In this document: positions 8,786-17,900 of the stretch, piece after piece
How positions within the stretch are numbered: position 1 is the first letter of the stretch
Layout of the letters: every line of letters starts with the position of its first letter
Source of the DNA: a virus
Direction: 5' to 3' (one strand)
DNA: 46,400 nucleotides
IMG/VR virus record: IMGVR_UViG_3300005253_000064
Span: 1 to 46,400 of that record
The notes under the pieces: generated by a model
What the model was told of the DNA's origin: nothing
The model's database searches: none
What the model saw: the letters and a program-made list of their open reading frames with translations, nothing else
Position numbers and translations under genes: made by a program

Positions 8786-9310
8786 ATGACCGTCCCAAGC
8801 GATTTTGTAGCTCAAGGTATCTATAATATTTTTATCAAGAAAGAAAAAGGAGAGAAGAGAATACTGGTTAAAGCCAGCTCTGGAGCCGATACAATCTTTA
8901 TTAGCGCTATTGTCACCAGAAAAGGCGAGACTGCTGGAACTCCCGAAGTAGATCTATGTGCTAAGGGTGAACCAGTGTTTGGCGTTATCGTTGGACAAGC
9001 ATGGGCTGCACGGGATATGTCTAAAGATTCTGATTCTCCATTTACAGATGGAACATTTTTGTTTATGGAAAGATTAGAGGACGGAGACCAAGTCTGGCTC
9101 ACTGCTAAGACAAATACCACAATTACCTTCGGTGGTACTGTCCAAGTAGATGGTGGGTTTATCATTGACTTTGCTTACGTAGATGCGGCTGCAGCTACTG
9201 ATACACTCTCAAGTGCTATTGGTAATACGTTAGTTGGCTGTACTCTAACAGCAGGTCAAGAAAAGTTATGCTTAATTGAGATCTCCGGTACTGGAGTAGG
9301 TGCTGTCTAA
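8786..9310 (+). CDS. Capsid decoration protein, probable, 174 aa
   Basis: Lies between protease and major capsid genes, the usual place of head-stabilising decoration proteins. The sequence is beta-rich with Gly/Thr turns (KASSGADTIFISAIVTR, GEPVFGVIVGQAW, LEDGDQVWLTAK), like small beta-barrel or DUF2190-type proteins. There is no signal peptide or cysteine cluster. The stop overlaps the capsid ATG (TAATG). The assignment rests on context and composition. Confidence 0.55.
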   Translation: MTVPSDFVAQGIYNIFIKKEKGEKRILVKASSGADTIFISAIVTRKGETAGTPEVDLCAKGEPVFGVIVGQAWAARDMSKDSDSPFTDGTFLFMERLEDGDQVWLTAKTNTTITFGGTVQVDGGFIIDFAYVDAAAATDTLSSAIGNTLVGCTLTAGQEKLCLIEISGTGVGAV

Positions 9311-10284
9311 TGAGTTCATATTACGGAAACTTAACACCAAATCAAGTAAAATTTATCCAAGCGGAAATTGAAGAACAAACCTGGAATAATACCTTATTGA
9401 GAAATTTTTTCAATAATAAAGTTAATCCGGGTTTAACCAGAAGTATTCCAGAAGGGTTATTGACTTATGAAACTACTTTATGGGAAAAATTGAAGCCTGG
9501 TAAAATTGGCGCTGATATATACGATTTACCGCAAAACACACCTGGATTTAAAGTACAAGAAGCCAAAATCATGGTTTTAGGTACTAAGATCGTTTTAGGA
9601 TATACCGATGTTCTAAGATGGAAAAACAACCGCCAGATTAACGGTGGTGGAGAAATGATGGGTCGTGTTGTTAATCAGCAAATGAAAGCATTATACCAAC
9701 AAGTTGATCAATTCTTAGCCAGAGGCGATGCCTTTAAAAGTCCTGTTGCAGGTGACTTTATGGCTGGCGCTGGTGTATTTACGGGATTGTTTAATGGTGG
9801 TACTACGTTTGCAGGTGGCGGTGGTGATGACGTTATGACCGCGGCGGGAGACTATATAGCAACATTCGCCAGAGCCAAAAAAGCTCTGAAAAAGGCGGCT
9901 TTCGAAAAGAAAAAGTATATGATTTTCAGTGACGTAGACGTGGAAGAAGCAGCGCAACAAGGTACTAATCTGTATACCACTTATACTCCAATTACAGAGT
10001 ATAGGGCGATAATGGAAAGACCGGATGTTGCGGGTTGGATTGCTTCACATCAATTTATAGATCAAGCAGAGACCGATTATAAGATGGTTGTCACCACGCC
10101 CTACACGTCTGAAGGCAAACCAGCTTATCGTTTAATTCAAGGTTTTGATTTTAGAATGATTCCTCTATACGGTGGCGCGCTAAATGGCGCACTTCAATAT
10201 GAAGTGGCAGTTATTTGGTCTGGCGCATTAGAGTTTTTATTTACTGACGCTGCTCAAGTGACCGGAACTTTAACATTAATATAA
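9310..10284 (+). CDS. Major capsid protein, HK97-type, 324 aa
   Basis: Position after protease and decoration genes, length, and sequence character fit an HK97-fold capsid protein. There is an N-terminal helical arm (LTPNQVKFIQAEIEEQTW), a beta segment rich in charged strands (AKIMVLGTKIVLGYTD), a long helix ending VDQFLARGD, the P-domain helix with KKKYMIFSDVDVEEAAQQ, and a C-terminal beta region (YEVAVIWSGALEFLF). It ends about 25 bases before a T-tract, so a capsid-rich transcript may end here. I see no cleavage site with certainty. Confidence 0.8.
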   Translation: MSSYYGNLTPNQVKFIQAEIEEQTWNNTLLRNFFNNKVNPGLTRSIPEGLLTYETTLWEKLKPGKIGADIYDLPQNTPGFKVQEAKIMVLGTKIVLGYTDVLRWKNNRQINGGGEMMGRVVNQQMKALYQQVDQFLARGDAFKSPVAGDFMAGAGVFTGLFNGGTTFAGGGGDDVMTAAGDYIATFARAKKALKKAAFEKKKYMIFSDVDVEEAAQQGTNLYTTYTPITEYRAIMERPDVAGWIASHQFIDQAETDYKMVVTTPYTSEGKPAYRLIQGFDFRMIPLYGGALNGALQYEVAVIWSGALEFLFTDAAQVTGTLTLI

Positions 10285-10309
10285 AACTACATGGTTTTTG
10301 GTTTAATAA

Positions 10310-10318
10310 TTTTTTTTT
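10310..10318 (+). terminator. T-tract terminator after the capsid gene
   Basis: A run of nine T after a short AT-rich stretch downstream of the capsid stop. Archaeal RNA polymerase terminates at such T-runs without a hairpin. A TTTATA stretch (10331-10336) follows and could restart transcription, separating head from connector/tail genes. Confidence 0.45.
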
Positions 10319-10333
10319 AAACCTTTATTATTT

Positions 10334-10404
10334 ATACCTATGCGCAGGTGGTCTCCTACAAGTCAGATTGTACGGTGCAAGGGTTCGAATCCCTTCATGG
10401 GTAT
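10334..10404 (+). ncRNA. tRNA-like cloverleaf element
   Basis: A 71-base element in the only sizeable gap of the head genes. The ends pair as a 9-bp stem, ATACCTATG (10334-10342) with CATGGGTAT (10396-10404), with one G-T wobble. Inside is a textbook T-arm, AAGGG-TTCGAAT-CCCTT (10379-10395), and a 5-bp anticodon-like arm, TACAA-GTCAGA-TTGTA (10357-10372). The D-arm is poor (GG/CC only), the anticodon loop has six bases instead of seven, U8 and A14 are not clearly in place, and there is no CCA. It could be a degenerate tRNA, an unusual tRNA of unclear anticodon, or a tRNA-mimicking leader. Confidence 0.55.
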
Positions 10405-10450
10405 GCTATACTGAAAATAGTAAAAAAAAAAAAATAAGGAGAAAAAAAAA

Positions 10451-11089
10451 ATGGTTGATTATACGGGAAGTGAAACGGTTTTATTAAACGCTGCTTTAGG
10501 TCTCTATAAAAGGACGATATCACCAGATATACCCATTGATAGAACTAATAAGGATGTCATCATTGCTGCTCTGGATAATGCACATGCGGGTGGAAAGATT
10601 GTAGGGAATGTAATAACCCAACACGAATTAATGTGGTCTATTTTATCGAAAAATGGAGTTGAGACTGAATCTAATGAACATCGTCAGATTCGATTGAAAA
10701 AGGAGAGATTAGCAAAAATCAGAAAAATTAATGTCGGTGAACTTCAATCAAATGTAGAAGCAAAGAAAGCTGATTTGAAGAAAGCGCAAGACGTTGTTAA
10801 AGCAGAGGAACAGAGATTAAAAGACGCTGTGAAGAGAGAGAAACTGGTAAGCAAGAAAGAAGAAACTGCCATAAAAGCGCAAGCTGAAGCAGAAGCAAAA
10901 GCGAAGGACGCAGAAACGCAAATGGAAGAAATGAAGAAAAAAATGGCGGCAATGGAAGCCCAATTGAAAAACGGATCCGCAAAAAAAACAGAGTCAATAA
11001 TCGTTAAAGAACCGCCAAAAGAGATTAAAGAACCAGAAACTCCCACAGAAGAAAAAACAATAGACGAGCTAATTGAAACTCTGAAATAG
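10451..11089 (+). CDS. Coiled-coil protein, 212 aa
   Basis: Strong AAGGAG ten bases before the ATG. The N-terminal 80 residues look globular (VDYTGSETVLLNAALGLY, then NKDVIIAALDNAHAGGK). Residues about 85-180 are an uninterrupted Lys/Glu/Ala coiled coil, and the tail is Pro/Glu-rich. It follows the capsid gene, where some viruses place a head-tail or neck fibre component; no family was recognised. The internal AAG/GAA richness explains several antisense open frames here, which are shadows. Confidence 0.6.
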   Translation: MVDYTGSETVLLNAALGLYKRTISPDIPIDRTNKDVIIAALDNAHAGGKIVGNVITQHELMWSILSKNGVETESNEHRQIRLKKERLAKIRKINVGELQSNVEAKKADLKKAQDVVKAEEQRLKDAVKREKLVSKKEETAIKAQAEAEAKAKDAETQMEEMKKKMAAMEAQLKNGSAKKTESIIVKEPPKEIKEPETPTEEKTIDELIETLK

Positions 11090-11108
11090 ACCAGGAGGAG
11101 ATAACCTA

Positions 11109-11477
11109 ATGGTTTATTCAGAAGATGACGATTACGCATTGGCAAATAACTATGATACTTGGATTCTATATAAGGCAAAAAAAACCTTTCCAACTGAGAA
11201 GAAGTTAGCAAAAGATCGGATATGGGCTAACTCAATCATTAATCGTTGGATTGGCTGTAAAAACGTGGATATTACGGATGCAAGTTATTTCATATATTTG
11301 GAAGAGCTTGAAGTGGAAGTAATAATGCGGATGCATGATAAAGGGAAAGAACGGAAAGCGGGAGAAGCAAAAGGAATCTATTCGCCACATGACCATTTAT
11401 ATCAAGCAGAACGTAATTATCTTATCTCAATTGGGAAAGATACGGGATATAGAATTAGAAGAGGTGTACGCGCATAA
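11109..11477 (+). CDS. Head-tail connector, probable, 122 aa
   Basis: An excellent ribosome-binding site (AGGAGGAGATAA) precedes the ATG. The protein is mainly helical, with LAKDRIWANSIINRWIG followed by a long charged helix, resembling the small helical head-completion (gp6/gp15-type) adaptors found after capsid genes. The assignment is from position, size and helix content only. Its stop is shared with the next gene through an ATAA overlap. Confidence 0.5.
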   Translation: MVYSEDDDYALANNYDTWILYKAKKTFPTEKKLAKDRIWANSIINRWIGCKNVDITDASYFIYLEELEVEVIMRMHDKGKERKAGEAKGIYSPHDHLYQAERNYLISIGKDTGYRIRRGVRA

Positions 11478-11851
11478 CCTTCGAATTTTTTTCAGACGAT
11501 TTCATTTTAATTATCCAAGCGGGACCATTCACAAATTTAAATCGAACACCAGTGGTTATATTGGGCGGGGACGAGAATGAACGTGGCAATCCAGACGAGG
11601 GTATTAGGGTTATGGACAGTGACGTTGAGACGGGCGAAGGAAGTGACGCTTATGGAAATATAATTTATGAAAGGCAAGACGGGATCATCCGTGCGTGGAC
11701 ATCCAGCAGACCAGATCGAAAGAAACTTAGGGACGACCTGGTATATATTATTGAAAACTCCGGCGAAAATGTTTTAATTACCGGATGGGGAGTTATAAAT
11801 TTTTTAGATTATCATGCATTTGAAATTAGGCTAAGAAGGTGTGAAGCATAA
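11474..11851 (+). CDS. Head-tail joining or tail-completion protein, probable, 125 aa, AUA start
   Basis: The clear coding frame reaches back past the first conventional start (GTG 11552) for 26 codons, (M)TFEFFSDDFILIIQAGP..., to ATA at 11474. This ATA overlaps the preceding TAA as ATAA and has GGTG seven bases upstream. The remaining part is beta-rich (VVILGGDENERG, IIRAWTSSRPDRKKLRDDL, ENVLITGWG). The position before the tail tube and the size suit a head-closure or tail-terminator protein. Function inferred from order. Confidence 0.55.
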   Translation: MTFEFFSDDFILIIQAGPFTNLNRTPVVILGGDENERGNPDEGIRVMDSDVETGEGSDAYGNIIYERQDGIIRAWTSSRPDRKKLRDDLVYIIENSGENVLITGWGVINFLDYHAFEIRLRRCEA

Positions 11852-11919
11852 TGGAAATTTTGACGGTGAGAGAAAGTGATACGAAATATGCTACGGTAGT
11901 ATTCAGTTGTACTCTATAG
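11851..11919 (+). CDS. Possible 22-aa micropeptide
   Basis: The ATG overlaps the previous TAA (TAATG). The 22-codon product starts MEILTVRESD and ends FSCTL. Its only support is the coupled start; no family or clear composition. It ends just before the AT-rich gap ahead of the tail-tube gene. Confidence 0.25.
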   Translation: MEILTVRESDTKYATVVFSCTL

Positions 11920-11932
11920 AATAAAAAATTAA

Positions 11933-11951
11933 TTTATGAAAATTTCATAAA
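11933..11951. promoter_or_regulatory. 19-bp palindrome before the tail-tube gene
   Basis: TTTATGAAA-A-TTTCATAAA is a perfect 9+1+9 inverted repeat followed by an A-run and then AGGAG before the ATG at 11975. It may be a regulator-binding site, or an RNA hairpin that ends the connector transcript or sets expression of the tail-tube gene. The surrounding AATAAAAAATTAATT could include a TATA box. Confidence 0.5.
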
Positions 11952-11974
11952 AAAAAAAATAGGAGAAAAAAAGC

Positions 11975-13051
11975 ATGGGAAAATATTTTATTGATCATAT
12001 CTATTGGGCTTTAGAAAACGGTTATCTCAATCTGGCAACTGGCGTACCAGATCCTATGGATGGTTCTGATGTACATCAAGGTTTTAATGTATGTCATGGA
12101 GACATAGAAGTCCCGAAACCCGCAAAAGAAACGCAAGTAGAAACTTCTTCAGACAGTTTAAATCCAGATCCAGCTCTTTCTTATACCAAGGACGAAGCAC
12201 CTGGTTCGGGTTCATTTCCAGGTGGAGATGGAATGACTTACAGAGATATATTCTTAATGGCTGCTGCGTTTCCACATAAAGAAACTTCGGGTACGTGGGG
12301 AGGTGGTGTTGGAACTTATGGAAAGATACTGGGGAATTTTTCTGCTGAAGATGATCGATCTTCAATAATGATTCAAGCGGGAATAACAGATGGAAGCACA
12401 CCAATAAACCGCTGTTATAATGGCATACTCCCTACGGGATACCAACTTGGCTTTAAGAAAGGTGGAGTATTAAAAGAATCAGTGGAACTCTCAATTGCAA
12501 CCTATATTGCTAATACGCAAGCATTTGTCACTAATGCGAATTTTGATGATGGGCGTTGGAGTTTATGGGCATTAAAAGGTGCTACTCCAAAACTGTATCA
12601 TGCCACAGATTGCAAATTATATTGGGATGAGTCACATGCAGCGGAATTAGCAGGTTTGGCTATTGAAGACTGTCAATTAAAGGTTGGCTTACCACATGAC
12701 GTAGAAGCTGATTCAAGTCAATTATACCATGAACACGAATGGAGTAAAAAACGTACATTTGGCGCAACTGTGACGGGAATAATGACGGGTGATACTGAAT
12801 TTCTGGAAGCAGAAAAACTTTTTGCTGCTAAAACTAAGAAGGATTTGCGATTAAGCTGGGACCAAACTGTAAATGAATTAAAATGGCTTCAAGTTGATGA
12901 CGCATGGGTGGAATCTTATGGTGCTGAGAAAATACCACATAAGGAAAACGCCAGACGCTTGGAACTTAAATTTATTGGTGTTGCTGCTAATTTTGAAGGA
13001 AACTATAATAATTTACCAGATCCAACTTCAAGGCTGGATCTAAGTCCATAA
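11975..13051 (+). CDS. Major tail tube protein, probable, 358 aa
   Basis: The protein is beta-rich and abundant-looking, located between head-tail connectors and the tail-assembly chaperones, where the tube protein of long-tailed viruses lies. Features include Gly-rich turns around residues 70-130, a LPTGYQLGFKKGG segment (about 150) and an ending EARRL-type beta strand (NARRLELKFIGVAANF). It has its own leader with A-rich spacing and AGGAG. Because only a tube and no sheath gene is seen, the tail is probably non-contractile (siphovirus-like). Confidence 0.6.
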   Translation: MGKYFIDHIYWALENGYLNLATGVPDPMDGSDVHQGFNVCHGDIEVPKPAKETQVETSSDSLNPDPALSYTKDEAPGSGSFPGGDGMTYRDIFLMAAAFPHKETSGTWGGGVGTYGKILGNFSAEDDRSSIMIQAGITDGSTPINRCYNGILPTGYQLGFKKGGVLKESVELSIATYIANTQAFVTNANFDDGRWSLWALKGATPKLYHATDCKLYWDESHAAELAGLAIEDCQLKVGLPHDVEADSSQLYHEHEWSKKRTFGATVTGIMTGDTEFLEAEKLFAAKTKKDLRLSWDQTVNELKWLQVDDAWVESYGAEKIPHKENARRLELKFIGVAANFEGNYNNLPDPTSRLDLSP

Positions 13052-13069
13052 AAGGAGGTGAAAAAACAA

Positions 13070-13339
13070 ATGGTGAAAGAAATAAGAATTGGAGATAAGG
13101 TATATACTTTCAAGGAAAACATGATGGGATTAGATTTACTTGCTACATTCGAAGAAGGATGCCCAGAGTGGAAAGCACTAAAAGCCACTGGTGGTTTAAT
13201 TGCAAGAGCTTCAGTGAATCCTAAGTTAAGCAATAAGGATGTATTTATGATGCCTTATGGGGAATTCATTCAAATGATCCGAAAATTTTCAGATTTATAT
13301 GGTGCACCTGGCGAATTCGATTTTTTAGAAAAAGAGTAG
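13070..13339 (+). CDS. Tail assembly chaperone, short form (gpG-like), 89 aa
   Basis: Binds the tape measure during tail assembly. The ATG at 13070 follows a perfect AAAGGAGGTGA. The small acidic/helical protein sits between tail tube and tape measure, and near its 3' end GAT TTT TTA (13319-13327) contains the slippery heptamer TTTTTTA in the correct phase. Ribosomes that do not slip stop at TAG 13337-13339. Those that shift -1 read on to 13605. Both the position and this signal match the G/GT system of lambda-like tails. Confidence 0.8.
   Translation: MVKEIRIGDKVYTFKENMMGLDLLATFEEGCPEWKALKATGGLIARASVNPKLSNKDVFMMPYGEFIQMIRKFSDLYGAPGEFDFLEKE
13321..13327 (+). promoter_or_regulatory. -1 ribosomal frameshift site TTTTTTA
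   Basis: The sequence reads T TTT TTA in the zero frame (X XXY YYZ), twelve bases before the stop. A -1 slip gives TTT TTT then AGA AAA AGA GTA GAG and continues without a stop into the frame of the next ORF. That ORF has no good start of its own. Confidence 0.75.
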
Positions 13340-13605
13340 AGATTTTATTCTCAGAAGGGAGATATCCTTTAGATTTGATCCTTCTGGAGAATACATCAAT
13401 GACACTGACCGAACTGGATAACCTTAAGAAAAACAACCCAAAAAGATATTATAGGTTTGTATTTTTTATCCAAGAAAAGTTTAAGAGAGAATCTGTAGCA
13501 TTGGAAAAAATCAAGGACCAGGCAAGTGGAAATAGTGGTTCAAAAGATGTTTTTGTTATGAATGAGAGAGACGATTTTGTATCAGAAATAGGTGAAATGA
13601 AATAA
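13327..13605 (+). CDS. Frameshift extension of the tail assembly chaperone (T part of gpGT-like)
   Basis: This part is read only after -1 slippage, giving a fusion of about 182 aa (90 codons before, 92 after). The frame begins RKRVEILFSEGRYPLDLILL, so the coding character extends upstream of the TTG at 13375 that a start-codon search would choose. The rest is charged and helical (LTELDNLKKNNPKRYYRFVFF ... DDFVSEIGEMK). The extension normally interacts with tail tube and tape measure; the tape measure follows with an ATAA overlap. Confidence 0.7.
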   Translation, partial: RKRVEILFSEGRYPLDLILLENTSMTLTELDNLKKNNPKRYYRFVFFIQEKFKRESVALEKIKDQASGNSGSKDVFVMNERDDFVSEIGEMK

Positions 13606-14462
13606 GCGAACGTGAAAAGGAAGAAGAACAACTTCCAGATAAGAAGAAAATAAAGGGCTTAACGGGTATGTTTAAATCCATTAAGAATGCTGCGCTTTCT
13701 TCGGGACCACTTGGCGCTGTCTTTAGTGCAATGGAGTTATTACAGCCTTTACTCAAGCCTTTAGAAATCATTATGACTATTATTGGCAGTTTATTTACTG
13801 CCATGGCTGCTGAGATATTACCACCATTGATGGATGCTTTAGCTCCCGTTTTTGAAATGCTTATTGAACTTACACCGCTGTTTCAAGAAATTGGTACGAA
13901 TATCGGGGAATTAATAACAGAATTTCTTCCGCCACTTGTTAATATTCTCAAAAATTTTATGATTTCTTTAAAACCATTGATACCCGTAATAATGAAAATT
14001 ATTAAACAGATTATGGATCTTGCATTAGTTGTACTTCCTATTTTAATTAATGTATTTATGACTATTGCTAATGTAGCTTTAGCTGTTTTGAAACCTATTT
14101 TGGAGTGGTTAAGTAGTTTAAATGCTGGGCAGTTAAGTGCAGTTATTTATGCTTTTGGGTTGGGATTATCCGCGCTGTGGGGTTTTCTGCACATGGGTGG
14201 TCCCTGGGGCGCAGCTATTGGTGCTGGTCTATGGGCGGGATTTATGACGGGACCATTATTAATGGGATTTGGTCAAGGTGGAGTTGCTATGGAACCACAA
14301 GTAGCGATGCTTGCTGAAAATGAACCCGAATTAGTAGCACCATTAAGTCCATTTAATAGACGGATGGATGATATGATAAGCGCGCAAGAAGAAACAAATA
14401 CCTATTTACGGTTAATGTATGAAGATAAGGTTTTTAGACATGAATTAAGGAGAGGTTTCTAA
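13602..14462 (+). CDS. Tape measure protein, 286 aa, AUA start
   Basis: Sets tail length and enters the cell envelope. The start is ATA 13602, overlapping the previous TAA as ATAA with GGTGA six bases upstream. This adds 22 charged codons ((M)SEREKEEEQLPDKKK...) before the ATG at 13668. The body is very hydrophobic (about residues 40-215: repeated LLQPLLKPLEIIMTIIG-type segments, then GGPWGAAIGAGLWAG). The C-terminal motif GGVAMEPQVAMLAENEPELV is the common tape-measure ending. It is very short for the family; at about 0.15 nm per residue the tail would be near 40 nm. Confidence 0.8.
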   Translation: MSEREKEEEQLPDKKKIKGLTGMFKSIKNAALSSGPLGAVFSAMELLQPLLKPLEIIMTIIGSLFTAMAAEILPPLMDALAPVFEMLIELTPLFQEIGTNIGELITEFLPPLVNILKNFMISLKPLIPVIMKIIKQIMDLALVVLPILINVFMTIANVALAVLKPILEWLSSLNAGQLSAVIYAFGLGLSALWGFLHMGGPWGAAIGAGLWAGFMTGPLLMGFGQGGVAMEPQVAMLAENEPELVAPLSPFNRRMDDMISAQEETNTYLRLMYEDKVFRHELRRGF

Positions 14463-14911
14463 TGACATTAAATTATGGAAATGTGTATATTGAATACGGT
14501 GAGACTGCTGGTAATGGAGAAATGAGGCTGGCTTGTAGGGAAGAGCCAAAAGTAGATATTAAGGAAGACGCAGGTAAAAATATTTTTCACATGCCAGGAG
14601 ACAGGCGCGCAGAAGTTCATGGTATAGAAACCATTATTCGAAAAGTCATTATTAGAGAAGCTTTATTTAAAACTGAAGCAGATTGGCTCTTATGTCAAAA
14701 GAATCTCAGAAAATTAAATAAAGCAGGTACTATGACGCTACAATGGGCGAAGAATTCCACTCCTACATTTATTTACTTCTGGAGTGATGGTACTACTGAT
14801 TATAATGAAATGGAAGTTAAATATATTACTTGTAAAGGCGGAACGCGCGTTTCACATGGTACGCAAGAGAAATTTATGATTGATCAAATCCAATTTGAAC
14901 AAGCAGGGTGA
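14462..14911 (+). CDS. Distal tail protein, probable, 149 aa
   Basis: Follows the tape measure with a stop-start overlap (TAATG). The sequence is beta-rich with an N-terminal strand NVYIEYGETAG, a charged middle (RRAEVHGIETIIRKVIIREA) and a C-terminal FMIDQIQFEQAG strand. This is compatible with a Dit-like baseplate protein that links tube to receptor-binding protein. No motif proves the function. Confidence 0.5.
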   Translation: MTLNYGNVYIEYGETAGNGEMRLACREEPKVDIKEDAGKNIFHMPGDRRAEVHGIETIIRKVIIREALFKTEADWLLCQKNLRKLNKAGTMTLQWAKNSTPTFIYFWSDGTTDYNEMEVKYITCKGGTRVSHGTQEKFMIDQIQFEQAG

Positions 14912-14917
14912 TACCAC

Positions 14918-17900
14918 ATAGCTACACTAACAAACTTAGATATTAGCGAAGGTGTCATTATCTATGAAAGAGGTGGTTATCCCGAAGCAAAACTGGTTAT
15001 TAAGGATGGTGTGACCATTGCATCTGGGGATCTAATTCAAATAAATGGGAGATTTACTACTGCGGGTACTACTGAAGTTGTTTCCAGTAATGATGGTTAT
15101 ACTGTAAATGGCACTAAACAATTTAAGGATGATAACGCTACTTTTCAGACTAATAATGTTGCTGTGGGTGATATATTATGGATTATGGAAGATAATTTTG
15201 AAGGTTTTTATGTTATAGCTTCCGTTGATTCTCAAACCCAAATAACTGTCACCGCAGCAGGTAATTTCACAAGTACAACAGTATTAAATTATGAAATCTG
15301 GACCTCAATTATATTTAAGGGAAGAATTGTAGACCGGAATTTTGAGAAAGTAAAGACTGTTTTATGTGAATCTGAAGCAGAGGAGATTGACAAACAAATT
15401 GAAACGGATTTCTACTGTGGTAGATTAGGTGGATTAGTGCAAGAATTATTGGACCATGAATGCGCTTTTATTAATCATAGCTTTACACAGACCAGCCCAT
15501 ATAATTATCGCGCGCCTCATAACTTTAGGAATGAAGCGGATGGAACATACGCAGGCGATTCTTATTGGAATAATCTCTATAAGACTGGAACTGCTACAAT
15601 TGAAGTATTAGCCAGTCTGTCTGGTCATAAAAAAGTAATGGAATTAGATTCTGGAACGGGTGCTGCTCAATTCTCAACTTCACTTTGGAATAAACTCTAT
15701 GATACAATGGAGTTTTACATAAGATTTGCGCAGAATAATAAAAAATGGCAATTACAACTTGATGATGATCAAATCACATTTTATCCTGGAGTACGCCTTA
15801 AATGGGATACTGATGGAAACCTAAAATATTTAACGGGTGATTTTGCCACACCGGTATGGAATACAATTGAAGCCTATTCTGCAAATATATGGTATAAACT
15901 TAAAATAAAGTATGATATTACCAATGAAGATGGTATTGGAGACGACACACATGATTGGCATTTCTGGATTGATGATGTAAGTAAGGATGGTGGTTCTGGT
16001 TATGCTTTTTGGCACACAGCATATCTTGAAAATAGAACTATGAAAAACTTTTATTTTGCATCTGCTGCTACTGCCGCGGGTATTGCTTATTTTGATGCAT
16101 TTGGTTCTGTATATGATAATAATTATATCTTAGGCGTAAATGCTGACGTAGAGTACAACGAACTAATCTACACCACTGAGTTCTTGAAATATCCAATGAC
16201 AGAGAAGACAATGAGGCTTTACTTTAATTCTTATGCAGATAAACACCTAAAGGTCTGGTATATTACACCTACTTATGAAATTCTATTCAATGACGGAGAC
16301 GTGGATTCGGGAATTGATCTTAATGCAAGTTCTAATTATAAAAATGCTGAAGGAAAAAAGCAAGTAAAAGCTATTGACAAGGTGCATCTAAAAGGTGGAA
16401 TTGTAGACGGAGTAAGAATATTTTCTACTTATGGCGCTGGTGATGTGATTGCTAAAGATACTTACGCACATATTTTAGACCAATCTGATTTAGACGATAT
16501 GGCTCAGCAAGTATTTTCCAGGCAGAGTGCGGGGATATTAAATGTTGCTCTGGATTATCAAGAACTTAGTTATGGTTATATTCAAATTGGAGAAGAAATG
16601 ACTATTGTTGGTAATACCATTAGATTTAGGCGCTCAGATGAGTATATCGCTACTGTGAATACTCAATTCAAACTGAGGGGAGAAAGACTCCAATTGGGTG
16701 AGAATGCGGTAATTATTTACAGCGAACTATATTTAGATGATGTTTTGCTATTTCAGAGGAGTGAACAAGCAGATACTCAGAAAGCAACCGAAGAAAACTC
16801 ACAGTTAATAAGCGAAGTTGGCATTGGTACAACCGTAGTAGGTGGTGTTAGCGGTGGTGGTGCGGATAACACTATTACTAATATAGGTGCTGCTGGTGTT
16901 GGTGTCTATAAGCAAAAGGTTGGTATTCAATTTCAGTTAAAGAATATAAATGCGGGAAGCAATAAGATCACCATTACTGACGACACCACTAATGACGAGG
17001 TGGATATTGATTTAGACATTAGCCAAATATTAGAAGACACGCCTTCTGATGCACAGGTTCTTAAAGCGCCCACTTCAAACTGGGCTTTTGATCACCAAGC
17101 CAGCCCAACAAACATAAAACATTTGACAGACCTGCAATTAGCAGCTTTACATGCTAAATATACAAATGCCGAGGCTGTTGCAGCAGTAGCAGCTGGAGAT
17201 GATTACCTTAAACTTGTTGGGGATACTATGGGTGGTGCTATTAATATGGGTACTTATAATATCACCAATGTTAATATTATATCAACTCGAAGCATAGATA
17301 GTTATGACAAACTTAGGGTATGGAACAGTAATTTATATACTATTGGTATGCGTAGTGCAATGTCCTATGGAGGTCTTAATAGCTATGCTATGACTTTTAC
17401 TATGAATAATGATGCCGCCAGAGGTTTTGTTTGGAGAGATTCTGATGATGCCCAAAATGATGGTGCTATGAGTCTCACTACGGGCGGAATATTAACCGTT
17501 AAAGAAAGTATTACAATAGGTACTGGAGCTATTACTTCTGATGATGGAAATTTATTATTTACGTTTGGAAGGGGAGCAATTGGTTCACCTATCACTACAT
17601 TTGCCGCTTTTGCTCATAGATATAATATGAATTCTACTGATTATGGTTTTATGCAAGCTTCTGATGGGCGAACATATATTAATGCTATGACAGGAAAAAC
17701 AATTTCTTTTAGTATTAATGCTGTCGATAAAATGAATATGAATGTTTCTGCTTTAACTATGTCGCTTCCAATAGCTATGGGCACTAATAAGATAACTGGA
17801 TTAGCAGCACCAACTGCTAATGGAGACGCTCTCAGATATGAAAATATAAGCAATTTGGATTACGATCCACTCCTCTGGACTCAAACCAATGTTGCAGCTT

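Noticed and set aside
10334-10404. Attachment site of an integrating virus (tRNA 3' end)
   Set aside because: No integrase gene anywhere in the closed genome, and the element has both halves of a cloverleaf rather than only a 3' end.
10744-11211. 155-aa antisense ORF opposite the coiled-coil gene
   Set aside because: Ser/Phe/Ala-rich shadow of a Lys/Glu/Ala coiled coil; no start signal.
13375-13605. Independent gene starting at TTG 13375
   Set aside because: The same frame is coding upstream to the slippery site, and the TTG lacks a good ribosome site; the frameshift explanation fits better.
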